This document shows, piece by piece, positions 37,422 through 48,682 of a stretch of 64,000 nt of DNA (the stretch's first letter is position 1; the number at the start of each line of letters is the position of its first letter). Source of the DNA: Tyto alba (lineage: Eukaryota > Chordata > Aves > Strigiformes > Tytonidae); contig NW_024881301.1 of NCBI RefSeq assembly GCF_018691265.1, positions 14,940,752 through 15,004,751 on the forward strand, given 5' to 3'. The position numbers and the translations under genes are program-made. The notes under the pieces were generated by a model, which was not told the origin of the DNA, made no database searches, and saw nothing but the letters and a program-made list of their open reading frames with translations.

Positions 37422-38530
37422 TAACCATGACTAGTTGATTTAGTCAGTAGCTGGCAAAATCTATGTTTATGGTCATAATATTTCAGTTCGTCTTCATGTT
37501 TAGTTCCTTTTTATCCACATAGACAGTATAAAGTCGTCAGACCTGCCCATATTCTGTAGATATCTGCATGGAAGTTCATTAGACTCACATGTATAATGTC
37601 AGGGCCAAATATAAGAGAGAATTTTTAAAAAGTCATGAAGAGGATAAGTTAGCATGTGACAGACTAACCACTATAGCCTTGTTCCAGCTCACCAGTGAGG
37701 CCCTTAGTATTGTCACACCCATCTGAGTGGCAGCAGAACAGTATCTTCCAACAGTCAGCAGTCAAAACATTTGTGCCAAAACCCAACAATATACTGGTAT
37801 TCAGAAGCTACCCTTTTTAACATCCTTCTTGTGTGTCTACCACAAGGAAATAAAGAATGTTTACTATCTTCTATCTTCTAATTTTCATTATTTTTGTCTC
37901 ACCCTTTCTCCCACAAAAATCCAACAATGCCCATGGAAGAATGAGACACTCTAAGTAGAGGGAACATGTCAGCTCTTACTAAAAAAAAAAAAAAAAAAGG
38001 ATGAAATGATATGATGCATGCAACAATGGAGCTCATAATCTTGTTTTTATAATGTTCTCCCTATTTTGTTACATTAATGTATCTCTTCTAGAATTGCAAG
38101 ATCATCTTCAGTCCAGTTCTTCATGGATTAGAGTACATATGTGTATGTAAGGTTTCATGGCTGGAGCGTCAGACTGTCAGTCTTTGGAAGACCAAGGATG
38201 CCATTTTTTATCCATGAACTGTTTTTATTTGCCTGAGAGCTTGGTGGTTTTACAGTAAATTGGGGCGAAATGCACTTTTTTTTACCATCTTTAATTTCCC
38301 CCTTCATCCTCCCCTCCAATGTGAGTGTTAATTACACACTTCCAGAACTTCTAACAGCTGTTCAAATGCTCCTGTAAAACTCATGCATGCTAGGGGAACC
38401 TGTGAATCTGTAGCAGGACAACAAGTGATCAGAGTGCAGAATTGTTAGCTGGGGTGAAAATTAGGGCTTCTTTAGAAAATCCCAGGCTCCTGAGACTAGA
38501 GAGAAAGTCTGAAGCAAGGAAGACCTAGCC
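37422..38530. other. Gene-free AT-rich DNA with poly(A) tract
   Basis: May hold more of the minus-strand retrocopy up to about 37510 (a coding-like KHEDELKYYDHKHRFCQLL frame at about 37505-37445), but frames are broken. An 18-nt poly(A) lies at 37981-37998. Otherwise nothing recognised. Confidence 0.45.
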
Positions 38531-40028
38531 TTGGTGGAGGAAAATGCTAGGGAGCATTTGAACAGACTAGTCAGACTGGATGTACATAAATTCATGGTTG
38601 TTCCCATGAGTACTGAGAGAGCTGGCTGATGTCATTGAAAGGCCACTGTTACCTACAAAAAGTAACGGCAACTGGGACATGTTCCTGAAGACTGGAAGGG
38701 AGCAGATATCTCTCCTATCTTCAAGAAGGTTAAGAAGAAGGATTGGGGGAATTACACACCAGTCAGCCTCACATCCATCTCTGGGAAAGTGATAGAGGTC
38801 CTTTTAGAAACCATTTCTAAACATGTGAAGCAAAGGAAGGTGTTTAGGAATAGTCAGGATGGATTTACACAGGGGAAATAATGCTTAATCGACCTGATAG
38901 CCTTCTACAATGAGATGACTACATGGTAGACAAGGTTTATATGTGGTTTACCTTGACTTTACGAAGGCTTTTGACAGAGTTTCACATATCATCATAGTAA
39001 AACTGACAAAGCGTGGGTTAGACAGGTGGACAATGAGGTAGACTGAAAACTGGCTGAACAACTGGGGCCCAGAGGGTTGTGAACAGTGGCACAAGGTCCA
39101 GTTGAAGGCAATTCGCTGATAGTGTACCCCAGGGGTTGATACTGGAGACAATCCTTTTTAATATCTTTGTTAATGACCTGGATGATAGAACAGAGTACAC
39201 CCTCAGGGAGGAGTGACTGATACACCAAAGAGTTGTGCTGTCATCCCAAGGGACCTGGACATAGTAGAGAATTGGTGTCAGAGGAATTACATGAAGTTCA
39301 ACAATAGAAGAACAACTTCGCAGAACACTATATGCTGGGGACCAACTGACTGAAAAGCAGCTCTTCAGAAAAGTATCTTGGGGTCCTGGTGGGCATCAAG
39401 TTGAACATGAGCAATGCACCCTTGCAGCAAAGAAGCGTTATGATATCCTGGGTTGCATTAGGGAGAGCATTGCCAGCAGGTTGAGGGAGGTGATCCTTGC
39501 TCTCTACTCAGCTCTGATGAGGCCATACCTGGAGTACTGTGTCCAGTTCTGGGCTCCCCTGTACAAGATTGTTATGGACTTACTGGAACAAGTCCAGCAT
39601 AAAGCCACAAAGATGATTAAGGGACTGACACATTTTTCCTATGAGGAGAGGCTGAGGGATCTGGGACTGTTCAGCCTGGAGAAGACTCAGGGGCACCTTA
39701 TCACTGAATATAAATATCCGATGGGAGGTAATTAAAAAGGTGCCAGAATTTTCTCAGTAGTGCAAATTGACTGTGCCCAAGAGGAAATGGGTACAAATTA
39801 AAACTCAGGAAATTCTATGAGCACAATAAAAACCATTTCTTGACTGACAAACACTGACACTGGTTGCCCAGAGAGGTTGTGGAGTTTCTATCTGTGGACG
39901 TATTTAAAAACAGACAGGAAATGACGCTGAGCAACCTGCTCTAGCTAACCCTGTTGAAACTGGGGAGTTGGACTGCATCCTCTAGTCCAAAAGGTCCCTT
40001 CCTACCAAAATGGATTTGTGATTCTGTC
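38531..40028 (+). mobile_element. CR1 LINE, longest copy in the window (about 1.5 kb)
   Basis: The plus strand tracks the CR1 consensus from the middle of ORF2 to the 3' end: GAAGACTGGAAGGGAGCAG, CAGTCAGCCTCACATCCATC, GTCAGGATGGATTTACACAG, TACCTTGACTTTACGAAGGC, CCCCAGGGGTTGATACTGG, GGAGTACTGTGTCCAGTTC, AGAGGTTGTGGAGTTTCTATC, and a 3' end at TTTGTGATTCTGT (40016-40028). It is 5'-truncated within the polymerase and scarred by small deletions, including one near 39207. CR1 copies end in ATTCTGTGATTCT-like repeats and not in poly(A), as seen here. Confidence 0.95.
38640..39735 (+). pseudogene. Broken CR1 ORF2 reverse-transcriptase domain
   Basis: Fragments of the polymerase of the CR1 copy, which copies its own RNA into DNA at the target site. 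Visible pieces in order: VIEVLLETISKHV (near 38790), DGFTQGK-like text (near 38860), the catalytic palm motif YLDFTKAFD at 38949-38975, and the C-terminal stretch from 39481 with [20 protein letters not shown] and YEERLRDLGLFSLEK, open for 84 codons. The second catalytic box (FADD in the family) is missing because of a deletion near 39207, and stops and frame changes occur between pieces. It cannot make an active enzyme. Confidence 0.9.
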
Positions 40029-40349
40029 AGATTTAGTAGGATTACAGTCTGTAGTCTTTTGAAGTTTATGAAAAAAGAAAAAAGACCCATGCATTCTGGA
40101 AATGACCAAAATATGGTCCCAAAACTTCAAAACAGAATCCTAAACTTTTATTCATGGAGAGGAACTCAATGGGAAACATATCAGAGCCTGCCTGTGCCAT
40201 CAAGCTCCTGTGTACATATGACAATTCCTTCTCACTTCACAGGTTATGTCTAACAGACAAAATTGCATGACCACATAAGAATGCTTTTATTCCCTTCCTC
40301 CTTGCATTTTAAAGATCTTTCTGAGGTAGCACCTAATCACAATACTCCA
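40029..40349. other. Short gap between two CR1 copies
   Basis: Nothing recognised in this AT-rich spacer. The 99-codon frame that enters it begins in the CR1 tail and is a chance frame. Confidence 0.5.
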
Positions 40350-41075
40350 CAGTATATCCCAGCCCCCAGTCTGGGTCAACTTTGTCTTCTTTGGTAAAGG
40401 TTTGTCTTGAACTGCTTTTGAAAACTTCAAATGACGGAGACTGCATGACGTCCTCCAGATAATATTTTCTGCTCTTTATGAGGCTTGCTATTAGATTTTT
40501 TTTTTTTTAAACAGTATTTGATGACATTTTGTTTACTGTATTAACTGCATATTTTTCTTATTCATTTAATGCTGAAGGATGTATTATTTGCTTCCTTTTC
40601 TGAAGTTCATTTATACATTTGAAGGTTTAGTATGTTCTTTAGTATTTTAGGCTAACTTAATAGCAATTCTTGCACTTTTTCCTGAGAAGTCATTTTTTTT
40701 TCTTGATGTCTGATCATTCCTGTTGCTTTACTCTGAACTTTATTTGGTTGCTTCTGAAGACTCTACCCAAAGTAGATATATAACTCCAGCAGACATGTTA
40801 CGAATTCTGAACACAGCATACACAATTATTTCAGGTGTCCCATGGACTAAAGTCTTTTTTATAAAACCCAGAATGGTGTATAATTATGTTCTGCAATAGA
40901 GGGCACATTGTTTCAGTGCTGTACACTGCACATGTCCTTTTTCAATATGACCTGCATTTTCCAGACTGCTTGTGAAGTTCACTTACATTACATTTGAATC
41001 CATTCCTCTAGCATACTGGTGGGCTCTCCCTTCTCCATGCTTAATCAGTATATTTGCCATGTTATGATCCCACTT
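40350..41075 (-). mobile_element. Old, strongly diverged CR1 LINE 3' region
   Basis: On the plus strand, phrases of the reverse-complemented old CR1 consensus follow in the right order: TTTGTCTTGAACTGCTTTTG and AAACTTCAAATGACGGAGAC (about 40400-40440, for consensus 'cttaaaaacttccaatgatggagac'), TCTGATCATTCCTGTTGCTTTACTCTGAACTTTATT (about 40710-40745), then ACTCCAGCAGACATGTTACG and ACCCAGAATGGTG. Divergence is heavy and an 11-T insertion lies near 40500. It is oriented opposite to the younger CR1 just upstream, so the two are independent insertions. Edges are approximate. Confidence 0.65.
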
Positions 41076-41269
41076 GTTATGAAAACATTCAGCCAAACCT
41101 CATGAAACAGATTTTCAGCTACTAATAATTACATCCCAAATATTTTTATCCAAATGTTTTGGCACACATGTATCAATAGTTCAGTCTTGGCTGGTTTTGC
41201 CTGGCTTTCTTAAGATAGTGGTTTGCAAAATGCTATCTAGGGTCTCTTTGAAGATAAGCATATGACATT

Positions 41270-41680
41270 TAATGTGTCCTGTCCCTGAGACTCTTCCAGC
41301 TCTGCATGTCCCTGCCCAACCCTGGGGCTCTCCCCAACCTTCCCATTGCCCCGGACCCCTTGTCACGTCCCTGAGGCTACCAGCTCCTGACCCACTTACA
41401 CTGCAGCAGGGCTGATCTCCAGCTCCCCACAGCCCTGCCATGCCCAGCCATGAGCTCTGCGGAGTTAGGCCCACCTCCAGGCTCATGTCCCTGTCCAGCC
41501 TTGGACTGTTCCTGTCCCCAGGGAGATGCCTGGGGCTGCCCCAGTGTCCCCTGGCTGCCCTGCTCCTGGGCAGGGTGGTGGGATGGGCCCTGGATGCCAG
41601 GCCCTGCTCTGACCGACCCATAGGGAGCCCCCATGGGCCCTGTCCCCACAAAGCCACTGGCCCTCATAGGGCCTTGATGT
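41270..41680. other. GC-rich island (about 410 bp)
   Basis: An abrupt block of C-rich sequence in AT-rich DNA. The phrase CA(T/C)GTCCCTG recurs near 41307, 41363 and 41484, and CCCTG and CCAGC words are dense, suggesting a degenerate C-rich repeat. Open frames of 158 and 96 codons on the minus strand and 80 on the plus strand are a by-product of low stop density in GC-rich DNA. They are Gly/Arg/Pro-rich with no domain that I recognise. It could be an LTR fragment, a minisatellite or a regulatory island. CpG dinucleotides are few, so it is not a typical CpG island. Confidence 0.6.
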
Positions 41681-43030
41681 GATTCTATTTTCCCCCTTCT
41701 TTAAAGATCGACACTTATCTGACAGCTCTTGGCTTTCTCTTGCGAGTTCTTCAAGACCATGGTAATGGTTCTGAGATTGATGAAGGCAAAGTTTTTAAGT
41801 ATCTTGGAGTGAATTTTATCAGACACAGTTGACAACTGGAAAATATTTAACCCAGTATTTCCTAACCTTTTATTTAGCTTTTTTTTTTTTTTTTCCCTCC
41901 CTCTTGTTTGTTCGGTTTTTGTTTGTTTGTTTTTATGATATTTTATTCTTTGCTGGTAGTTAACTATCTTCAAGTGAAATTTTTTAACAAAGACTATCAC
42001 TAAAAGGGATTAAATGTTTTGATCTCTGTCATCTTTTTTGATCCTTGTGTCATCTATCAAAGAATTTCCATCTTTTCTGGGTCACAGTGGAGCAACATTA
42101 CCAGAAAGAAAAGGATAAGTCTCTTAAAACCAAGGATTTCATGACCGAGCATTATAGAATGAGGGGATGCATCTGAGTTACTGTTTCCTGAAAGGATATA
42201 TATTCTGGTGTCTTCCCTGACATCTGTCCTCCTTCTTACTATTCTTGTGTCTACCACTTGAAGACAAGAGATACCAATGCCTAGTTTTTATTTTTGATTT
42301 TTTTTGAATTGTTCAGAATCTGATGATTCACACAGAAAATATCACTAGCAACCCAGAGTATACATAAAGCTTTCTATGAACTTATTTAGCATTCTGCTGT
42401 GTTAAATACTTTGGCAGAGCAACAATATGAAATCAAGTCAAAATTTGATGTAAAGTGACATTTTTATAGTTAATTATATGAAGAGCTCCATGAGAGTCTG
42501 ACCACCAGAGAGGAAGATCATAATATGAAAGCAACATTACTGAAATTAAAGATATGGATTCCCTAATAAAAGAACAGAATTTCTGAGCATTTATCATGTA
42601 AAACTATGTAGTTGAAATAATACTGACATTTTAGGTGAAATTGAGATCTCTTCCCATAACTTAAGATTCAAGTCATTGAAACTGGATTCTAAATGAGTCT
42701 TTTTAACTTCTTGAGCAGGCTGCCTAGAATTTCACATAAATAAGAGAAGTAAAAAGAACAATTTTGAATTATGGTAAATGTTTAGAGATTATTTTTCACC
42801 AAATAAACTAAATCACATAATATTTCACAAGATGCCATGGCCAAATAGTAAAAACTCTCATTAACATTTTGTATTTCGAAGCCTCGTGTGTTTGTAATAT
42901 AAGCAATTAAAACATGTTTGAATAACTTTACTATTAGGACAGAAACCAGTGAAATCAAAGGATTTCAAAGTCAAAGCAGACCTCTTCTTTAATTTTTTTT
43001 TTTTCTTTCTTCTTTTAAATACAGCCTTAG
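41681..43030. other. Gene-free AT-rich DNA
   Basis: No gene recognised. A T-run of 16 lies at 41879-41894, followed by TTTG repeats near 41910-41935. Confidence 0.55.
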
Positions 43031-43159
43031 ATCATTGTCATCATTTGAGCCTGCTCAGCAGCTAAACACCCTGCAGCCGCTCACCCACCCTCCCCCCACT
43101 CGGGAACGGGGAGGGAATCGGAGGGGCAAAGGGAGACTCGGGGGTTGAGATAAAAACAG

Positions 43160-43165
43160 TTTAAT
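43160..43165 (-). promoter_or_regulatory. LTR polyadenylation signal ATTAAA
   Basis: TTTAAT on the plus strand gives ATTAAA on the minus strand, followed downstream by CTGTTTTTATCTCAACC. It is about 125 bp from the LTR 3' end. Confidence 0.55.
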
Positions 43166-43340
43166 AACAGTAACGGAACAACACGCTGACAGCAGGATCA
43201 GCAGGTAATGTACAATACAGCTGCTCACCTCCTGCCAACTGACACCCGCCTGGGGATCCCCAACACAAAGGCACCACAGCCACACTCCAGGAATTGAGAT
43301 CCCCTCCCAGCCTGCTCCAGTCTTTCTAGAGTGAGCATAA

Positions 43341-43352
43341 TGTCACGTGACA
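43341..43352. promoter_or_regulatory. TGTCACGTGACA palindrome (E-box/CLEAR type)
   Basis: A perfect 12-bp palindrome centred on CACGTG, in the U3 part of the minus-strand LTR. GTCACGTGAC is the optimal site of bHLH-ZIP factors such as USF and the MiT/TFE group. A promoter role in the LTR is inferred from the motif alone. Confidence 0.6.
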
Positions 43353-43521
43353 TGGCATATCGGCCAATCCGGGCCCAGCCCTCCAGCTGTGCTCCCCCCG
43401 CCCCCACACACAGGTGAGGGCACTCAGACCTGGGGAGCCCCTGGGGTCTCAGGGTGCTGCAGCACTCCTCCAGCTGCCAGATCAATGGGAACTCTAGTCC
43501 AGCCCCAACCAGGACAATCAT

Positions 43522-46197
43522 TAAAGTGATTAATACAAGCCAGATGTATGGCATTATTTATGACTCATAGCCTTCTCATGCCAATGAAGAGATGTGCATT
43601 GGCTTCGCTAGGCTTAAGGTCAGAGTCTGTATACCATATAAACTTTTTGAAGACATATCTCCTTGTATAACCAAGCCTATTCTCAGACACTTTCTGTCAC
43701 TTAGTAGGTGTAGATTCACAAAGATAATTATAAAGCAATATTCAGGCAATTCCATTAGCTCTGGTTAGTTTTGTGTGCACTAGCATATCACATGGTGGAA
43801 TGTAGCCTTCCACATTTAGTTTGGGTCTGTATCTGCTACAGGTTCCCTATGTATATTAGCTCATGTAGCACTTATCAAAACATTGTTCAGGATAAAATAT
43901 GGGGACAGGGGTTTATGGTACTTTAAACAATGTTTTTTCTTCAGGAAGCAATTATTCTCCATTTTAAGGAATATTCTTGGCCTACAACTGGAGAAACTCT
44001 TTTAATTCCTAAGAAGTATGTTCAATCCTGTTTGTCAAGGGAAAAGATGTGGCAGTATGTGGTTTTGTGTGAGCCAATGTGAGGAAAATAAAGGGGAAAA
44101 TAGGAGACATCCCAAAAAGGTTTTAGAGAATAAGTGTGACAAATGGAGAAGATATGGTTTGCAGTTGGTCCATGGTAAATCACTCTCCTCCAATAATCCG
44201 CTTTTTCTGTTTGGAATATGTCTCCCATCCATTTAAACACCATAAACAGACAAAACATTCCAAATTCAAGATTTCCATTTTCTTTTAGGGCACTTGAAAG
44301 ATTTTCCTTGTCCAAAACTCACCTGCCTGACACATTCCCTGCCTGCATTCTTCTCAATTTACTGTCCTCTTTCTCCTTGGTCTGATAACTATCTGTTGGT
44401 TACTTTTTATTTGTTAAAAATTTCATGTGAAGAAGACAGACTCTTTTCATTTAAATATTTTGCATTAAAAATTGACCATGCTTTAAGATGCAACCTTCTT
44501 CTGATCATCTGATATGTACTCAAGGTCTTGCTTCTCTAAATTAAAGGTCTCTTGCCTAAATGTTCTTTTGATAATACTTTTCCTCTCTCTCTCTTTTTAA
44601 AATTTGTTTTTTAAATAGAAAGGAAAGAAATTGAACCAATGACATTAAAATATATATTTTGGTAACTTTTTAAATTAATGTTTCCAGATCGACATTTCAT
44701 TTGTTGAAGATTTACAGGAGCATTATAAAAACATAATTGTATAATAATTAGACAGTACTATAAACTAAATAAATATCAACTGATTATTAAAAACATTCAT
44801 TGTAATAGCAGTGGTTAATCCTCCTGAATGTGTTTTTAATAATAGTTTTATATTTAATGTAGGATGAATGACTTATTAAAAGTAAATTTTATGTGTTTTA
44901 TATTCTCCATGTTTGGCATTAGGTTATTATCACTAATGGAATTTGAATGGTACGGAGTTCAGGATAGCCCCAAAGTACAAATGTGGAAACCTTAATTAAG
45001 TTTTTATTAAATTCTTCAATTAAATGCTACTCTAGATTATTAAGATATTTTTGCATATTGTTTAATGTTGGTTATTAAACATTTTCACAGGCTTTGGAAA
45101 ATGGTCTCAGAGCAAACTGATAGCTAAAATTTATTTGAAAAATGTTGATGATCAATTTTCTCATCTTGTGGGCAAAATTGGTTTTTAATGGAAATTTTCT
45201 AGCTAGCTGTGATGCTGTACTGGAACAGAACCTAATGAATAGGTTAGCAAGTAACAGGCTTTACTTGCAGAGGGGATGTTTCATGTTGAGAATAACGAAA
45301 AACTTTCTCGCCCCAAGTGAAATGAGTTACTGAAGTGATACAGACTTCACTGGGAGTTGTGAAGCAAAAAAAGTTACTTTGTACTGTGTAATTGTAATAG
45401 CTGGATAAGGAACAGTGGGACAATGCACTACTGAGATCTAAACTGGTAAACTAGATGATTGATTTGTGCTAATGTCACTGAGCATGTTACTATCTTATTG
45501 TTTCTGTCTAATTTTTTAAGCAATGTGGATTATACTGACTGTCCTTACATTACTAAGGAGGTGAATTAGTACTATTAATCTCTTGAAAAGAGTGAACTTA
45601 GACTGTGTAACTCACAGATGAGGAAGAATCCCTTTTATACTTCTGTATGGGATGTCCAAACTGAGGGCAATCAGCTGTGCAGAGGCAAAGGACAAGCTCC
45701 CCTGTATTATAGACCACAACAGGGGCACTGAAAGGTAAATAAACTCAAATACTAAATGCTATTACTTAGACCAGTTAAGTCATAATAACAGATACTATGT
45801 TATTGTGTCACTAAACTAAAAAAAAGAAGCAACTACCTACTTGAGTTAAGCGGAAGGCAAGTAGATGATGGATTACAGTATTAGTTTCTCTGAGGTACAG
45901 ATATTCCACTTGTATTAAGTCTGTACTGGGAAGCTCAAGTTAGCTTTATAAATGTGAAGTTAGCTTTATATAAATGTGTCAAGATAAATGTGCCTTCCTT
46001 CACTGAGTTCAGAAAACGTCCCTATGGTATATCTTTTATATTTTTCCTAAACAAATATGTTTTTAAATAAAAGTTGATACTAATATGAACCACCTTCTTT
46101 AATGATATGTTAAGCACACACTATTTATTTTCATTAATTGAGAGTGCTTCAGAACACCTTTACTTTCCATAAATTACAAAGATATTCAACAGCCAAA
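43522..46197. other. Gene-free AT-rich DNA with one short duplication
   Basis: No gene or repeat family recognised. The duplication at 45937-45978 is listed separately. CT repeats occur near 44583-44594. Confidence 0.55.
45937..45978. repeat. 20/22-bp tandem duplication
   Basis: AAGTTAGCTTTATAAATGTG (45937-45956) is followed directly by the same sequence with two extra bases in the middle (TATATAAATG form, 45957-45978). Confidence 0.9.
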
Positions 46198-46267
46198 TCT
46201 ATCTATTTATCTATTTATCTATTTATCTATTTATCTATTTATCTATTTAACTATTTATCTATTTATC
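46198..46267. repeat. (ATCTATTT)n microsatellite
   Basis: About 8.5 units of the octamer ATCTATTT, with one change (AACT for ATCT near 46249). The octamer is itself a doubled, diverged tetranucleotide (ATCT/ATTT). A chance frame through it encodes repeated Ser-Ile-Tyr-Leu. Confidence 0.96.
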
Positions 46268-47082
46268 GCACACTCATTAACATGTTATCTTATTTCTTTA
46301 GATTCCCTGAAGCAGTTTGCAAGCAGTAGCCCCTACTGAGATTGAGTTCATTCAGTGCTGTAAAACGAATGACTCAACTCCAGAAAGCCAGTAGTCCCTA
46401 TAAACACAAGGGCAAAAGACGCTGCTGCACTGAGAATTCCTTTCTCTTTTCCTGGTGTCAATCACAGTGCAAAGGAGGTATTTCAGCTGCTTCTCACAAT
46501 GTAATAGTTAACTGTAAGGGGTTTCCCTCTATTCCTGTTTCCAGGACACTTGAAAGCAAGCAGCAGAGAATCCAGCTTTAGCTCTGAATCTGTACATGCC
46601 CTTAAAATTTCTCAGTAAGTGGAAATGTCTCTTGCTACAACATTTAAAACTGTCCTTTTGAGAATGCAAATGATTTGAAAATGGTAACATGTTACAGCCT
46701 GGGGACAAGTGTGTCCTGCATCCTAGATGTCAGAGAGGACAGTAGTTATGAAAATAACTGCAATCAGGTGTTGGAGGGGGAGACTGTAGGTACTGTCTCA
46801 GTTGCAAGTGAAGTCTGCAAACAGACTCTGTGAAGTTAAGAAAGTCAATCTAGACATCATTTTACAGGCAAAGATGCCCTTCTGTTTTAGTCAAAAATCA
46901 CAGAAAGAATGAAAAAAGAACTCTTAAACATCCAGAGTTCCTAATGAGATAGAAGACTATGTTGAAAAATTATGACCATAAAATACGAGATGTCACTATG
47001 GTTTTAATTAGAAAATAAAGCAAGCCCATATTATATTCCAGAAAAATGCAATGATTTGATTAACAGAGTTATTAAGATATGG

Positions 47083-47083
<1 letters not shown>
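46268..47083. other. Gene-free AT-rich DNA
   Basis: Nothing recognised between the two microsatellites. Confidence 0.5.

Positions 47084-47156
<73 letters not shown>
47084..47156. repeat. (TATC)n microsatellite
   Basis: A pure tetranucleotide array of 73 bp, about 18 units, long enough to be highly polymorphic. It is followed after about 10 bp by a (TATT)5 tract at 47167-47186. Confidence 0.97.
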
Positions 47157-47158
<2 letters not shown>

Positions 47159-47166
47159 TTAAAATG

Positions 47167-47186
47167 TATTTATTTATTTATTTATT
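47167..47186. repeat. (TATT)5 microsatellite
   Basis: Five TATT units, a short neighbour of the (TATC)n array. Confidence 0.9.
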
Positions 47187-47437
47187 TTTCAATGTTAGCA
47201 ACATTAGAGGCAGGAATTGACAATAAACTATCTGTAAAAGGATGTAATGCATAAATTTGCAGCATTTCGGTGACATATTCTGTGGTATATACATGGCCCC
47301 ACCTGTGCTGTTCTGACAGGCACAATCAATGCTCACTCAGAAAGAGTCACGTTTTCCTCTTACAGATAAGATAAGAGAGCAAAGGATTCAGGAAAAGAAA
47401 TGGAGTTTTAAAAAATTTGTCTGGCAAACAGAGAACT

Positions 47438-47826
47438 CAAGAGATCAGCTTGTCCATAAACCCATCCCCCAAAGTGTTAATATCTATGACAGATGCTTGT
47501 CTAAATTGAACTTAAAGGCTTCACAATACCCAAGACTCCACTGCCCTTTTTATTAGAGACTTTTTTCTAATGACCATCGCCCATCTTTCTTTCTGAAATT
47601 TAAATCCATTATCTCTTACTCAATTCATCATTGACACGGACAAAGGATTAATGTTCCCTCTTCACAAATACCTGTGTCTGAAAACCTTTAACATACTCTC
47701 CCATTAACCTTTTCTTCTTTAATCTAAACAATCCTAGTAGTTTTCTTCATAGATTAGTCTTTTTTTATTTATTTATTTTTTTAACATTATTTTGATCCTC
47801 TGGATTGTTTCTCAACTGAAGACATA
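47438..47826 (-). mobile_element. Old CR1 LINE 3' region
   Basis: The plus strand carries, in order, the reverse-complemented old CR1 phrases: GAGATCAGCTTGTCCATAAA, ACAGATGCTTGTCTAAATTG, AACTTAAAGGCTTCACAATAC, TTTTTTCTAATGACC, AATTTAAATCCATTATCTC, GACACGGACAAAGGATTAATG, TCTTTAATCTAAACAATCC, and near 47795 GATCCTCTGGATTGTTTCTC. This order matches ancient CR1 (L3-like) consensus sequences. It is non-coding and strongly diverged. The candidate LTR at 47889 lies just beyond its right edge. Confidence 0.75.
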
Positions 47827-48325
47827 GGGAAACAAAAGGAAGTTGAAGGATTATCTTAGACAACTTGCAAACTAAATGTTCTATTATGTGTGACAGTCCT
47901 ACGAAGTCACAATATCTCAAATATCCAATAGAGAACTTTGGTAAAGGGAACAGTCTGTATGGAAATGCTGGGGCTGTTCTGTGTAATGATGGGAAGATGT
48001 GGTAAAAAGAGAGGGTCCCACTGAGGTAGGACCACACTTTTCTGAGAATGGACTTCCCTATTTTGAATGACTCCATAGAGAGCCCATAGAGAAGTCGATT
48101 TCATGACACATGTGCCGGGAAGAAAGGTGAGACACTGGTCATACCTGCAGGGAGGGGAGAATAACACCTCACTGAGCCCCAAGCCATCCGAGCCATTTCC
48201 AGAAGACTCTGAAGATACAAACTATGCATCTACCAAAGCCAAGAGAATTCTAGAAGCACAGACTGCACATGACATTTAATTAGCCTAATGAGTCCAAGTA
48301 CCCACCTGGAAGAGGGTCAAGGGAT

Positions 48326-48333
48326 TATAAAAG
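48326..48333 (+). promoter_or_regulatory. TATA box of the candidate LTR
   Basis: TATAAAAG within GGGATTATAAAAGGACACG, about 437 bp from the proposed LTR start, a normal U3 length. Confidence 0.6.
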
Positions 48334-48682
48334 GACACGAATCGAAGCCCTGAGCAGTGACACTCTGGAACTGGACCTCTAGGCTGGCTGGACCAATGCT
48401 GAAACCAAGAGTGGTGAAATCTTTCCTTTTTGTCTGTCTCCCTTCCTTCTCATGCCTTCTTTCTCTCTCCTTTTCTCTCCCATTCTTTATCACTATATCC
48501 CTACATATATGGCAAGGCTTGTTGGAGCATGTTTAAGGCTTGTCAGGGCATGTTTACTTTGTGGCTTGCTGGTGTATGTTGCAAGATTTGTGGTTTGTCT
48601 GTGTAAGTTGTGGGGTTTGCCACTTGTTGCAAAGGTTGCAAGGCTTACTGATAGAAATTCATGCCAGTATCTGCTGTGAAAA

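Larger units (their letters stand above)
43036..43516 (-). mobile_element. Solo LTR of an avian endogenous retrovirus (481 bp)
   Basis: Read on the minus strand, the element starts TGTCCTGGTTGGGGCTGG and ends GGCTCAAATGATGACA (TG...CA). It is flanked by a perfect 5-bp duplication ATCAT at 43031-43035 and 43517-43521. The TGTCCTGGTT start is typical of a large class of avian ERV LTRs. Minus-strand signals are ATTAAA (plus 43160-43165) as the polyadenylation signal and a GTCACGTGAC palindrome in U3. No internal region adjoins it, so it is a solo LTR. It shares its first eight bases with the LTR at 33086 but the rest differs, so the two are different families of related type. Confidence 0.92.

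Noticed and set aside
37981..37998. Poly(A) of 18 nt as a possible retrocopy tail
   Set aside because: No AATAAA-type signal in the preceding 40 bases and no coding-like sequence upstream on the plus strand.
39954..40253. 99-codon plus-strand frame
   Set aside because: Starts inside the CR1 3' tail and runs by chance into flanking DNA.
41181..41657. 158-codon minus-strand open frame
   Set aside because: Lies in the C-rich island where stops are rare on both strands; Gly/Arg/Pro-rich translation with no domain, and a second minus-strand frame and a plus-strand frame are open over the same bases.
41879..41894. T-run of 16 as a minus-strand retrocopy tail
   Set aside because: No polyadenylation signal at a suitable distance on the minus strand, and the run is embedded in other T/G-rich low-complexity sequence.
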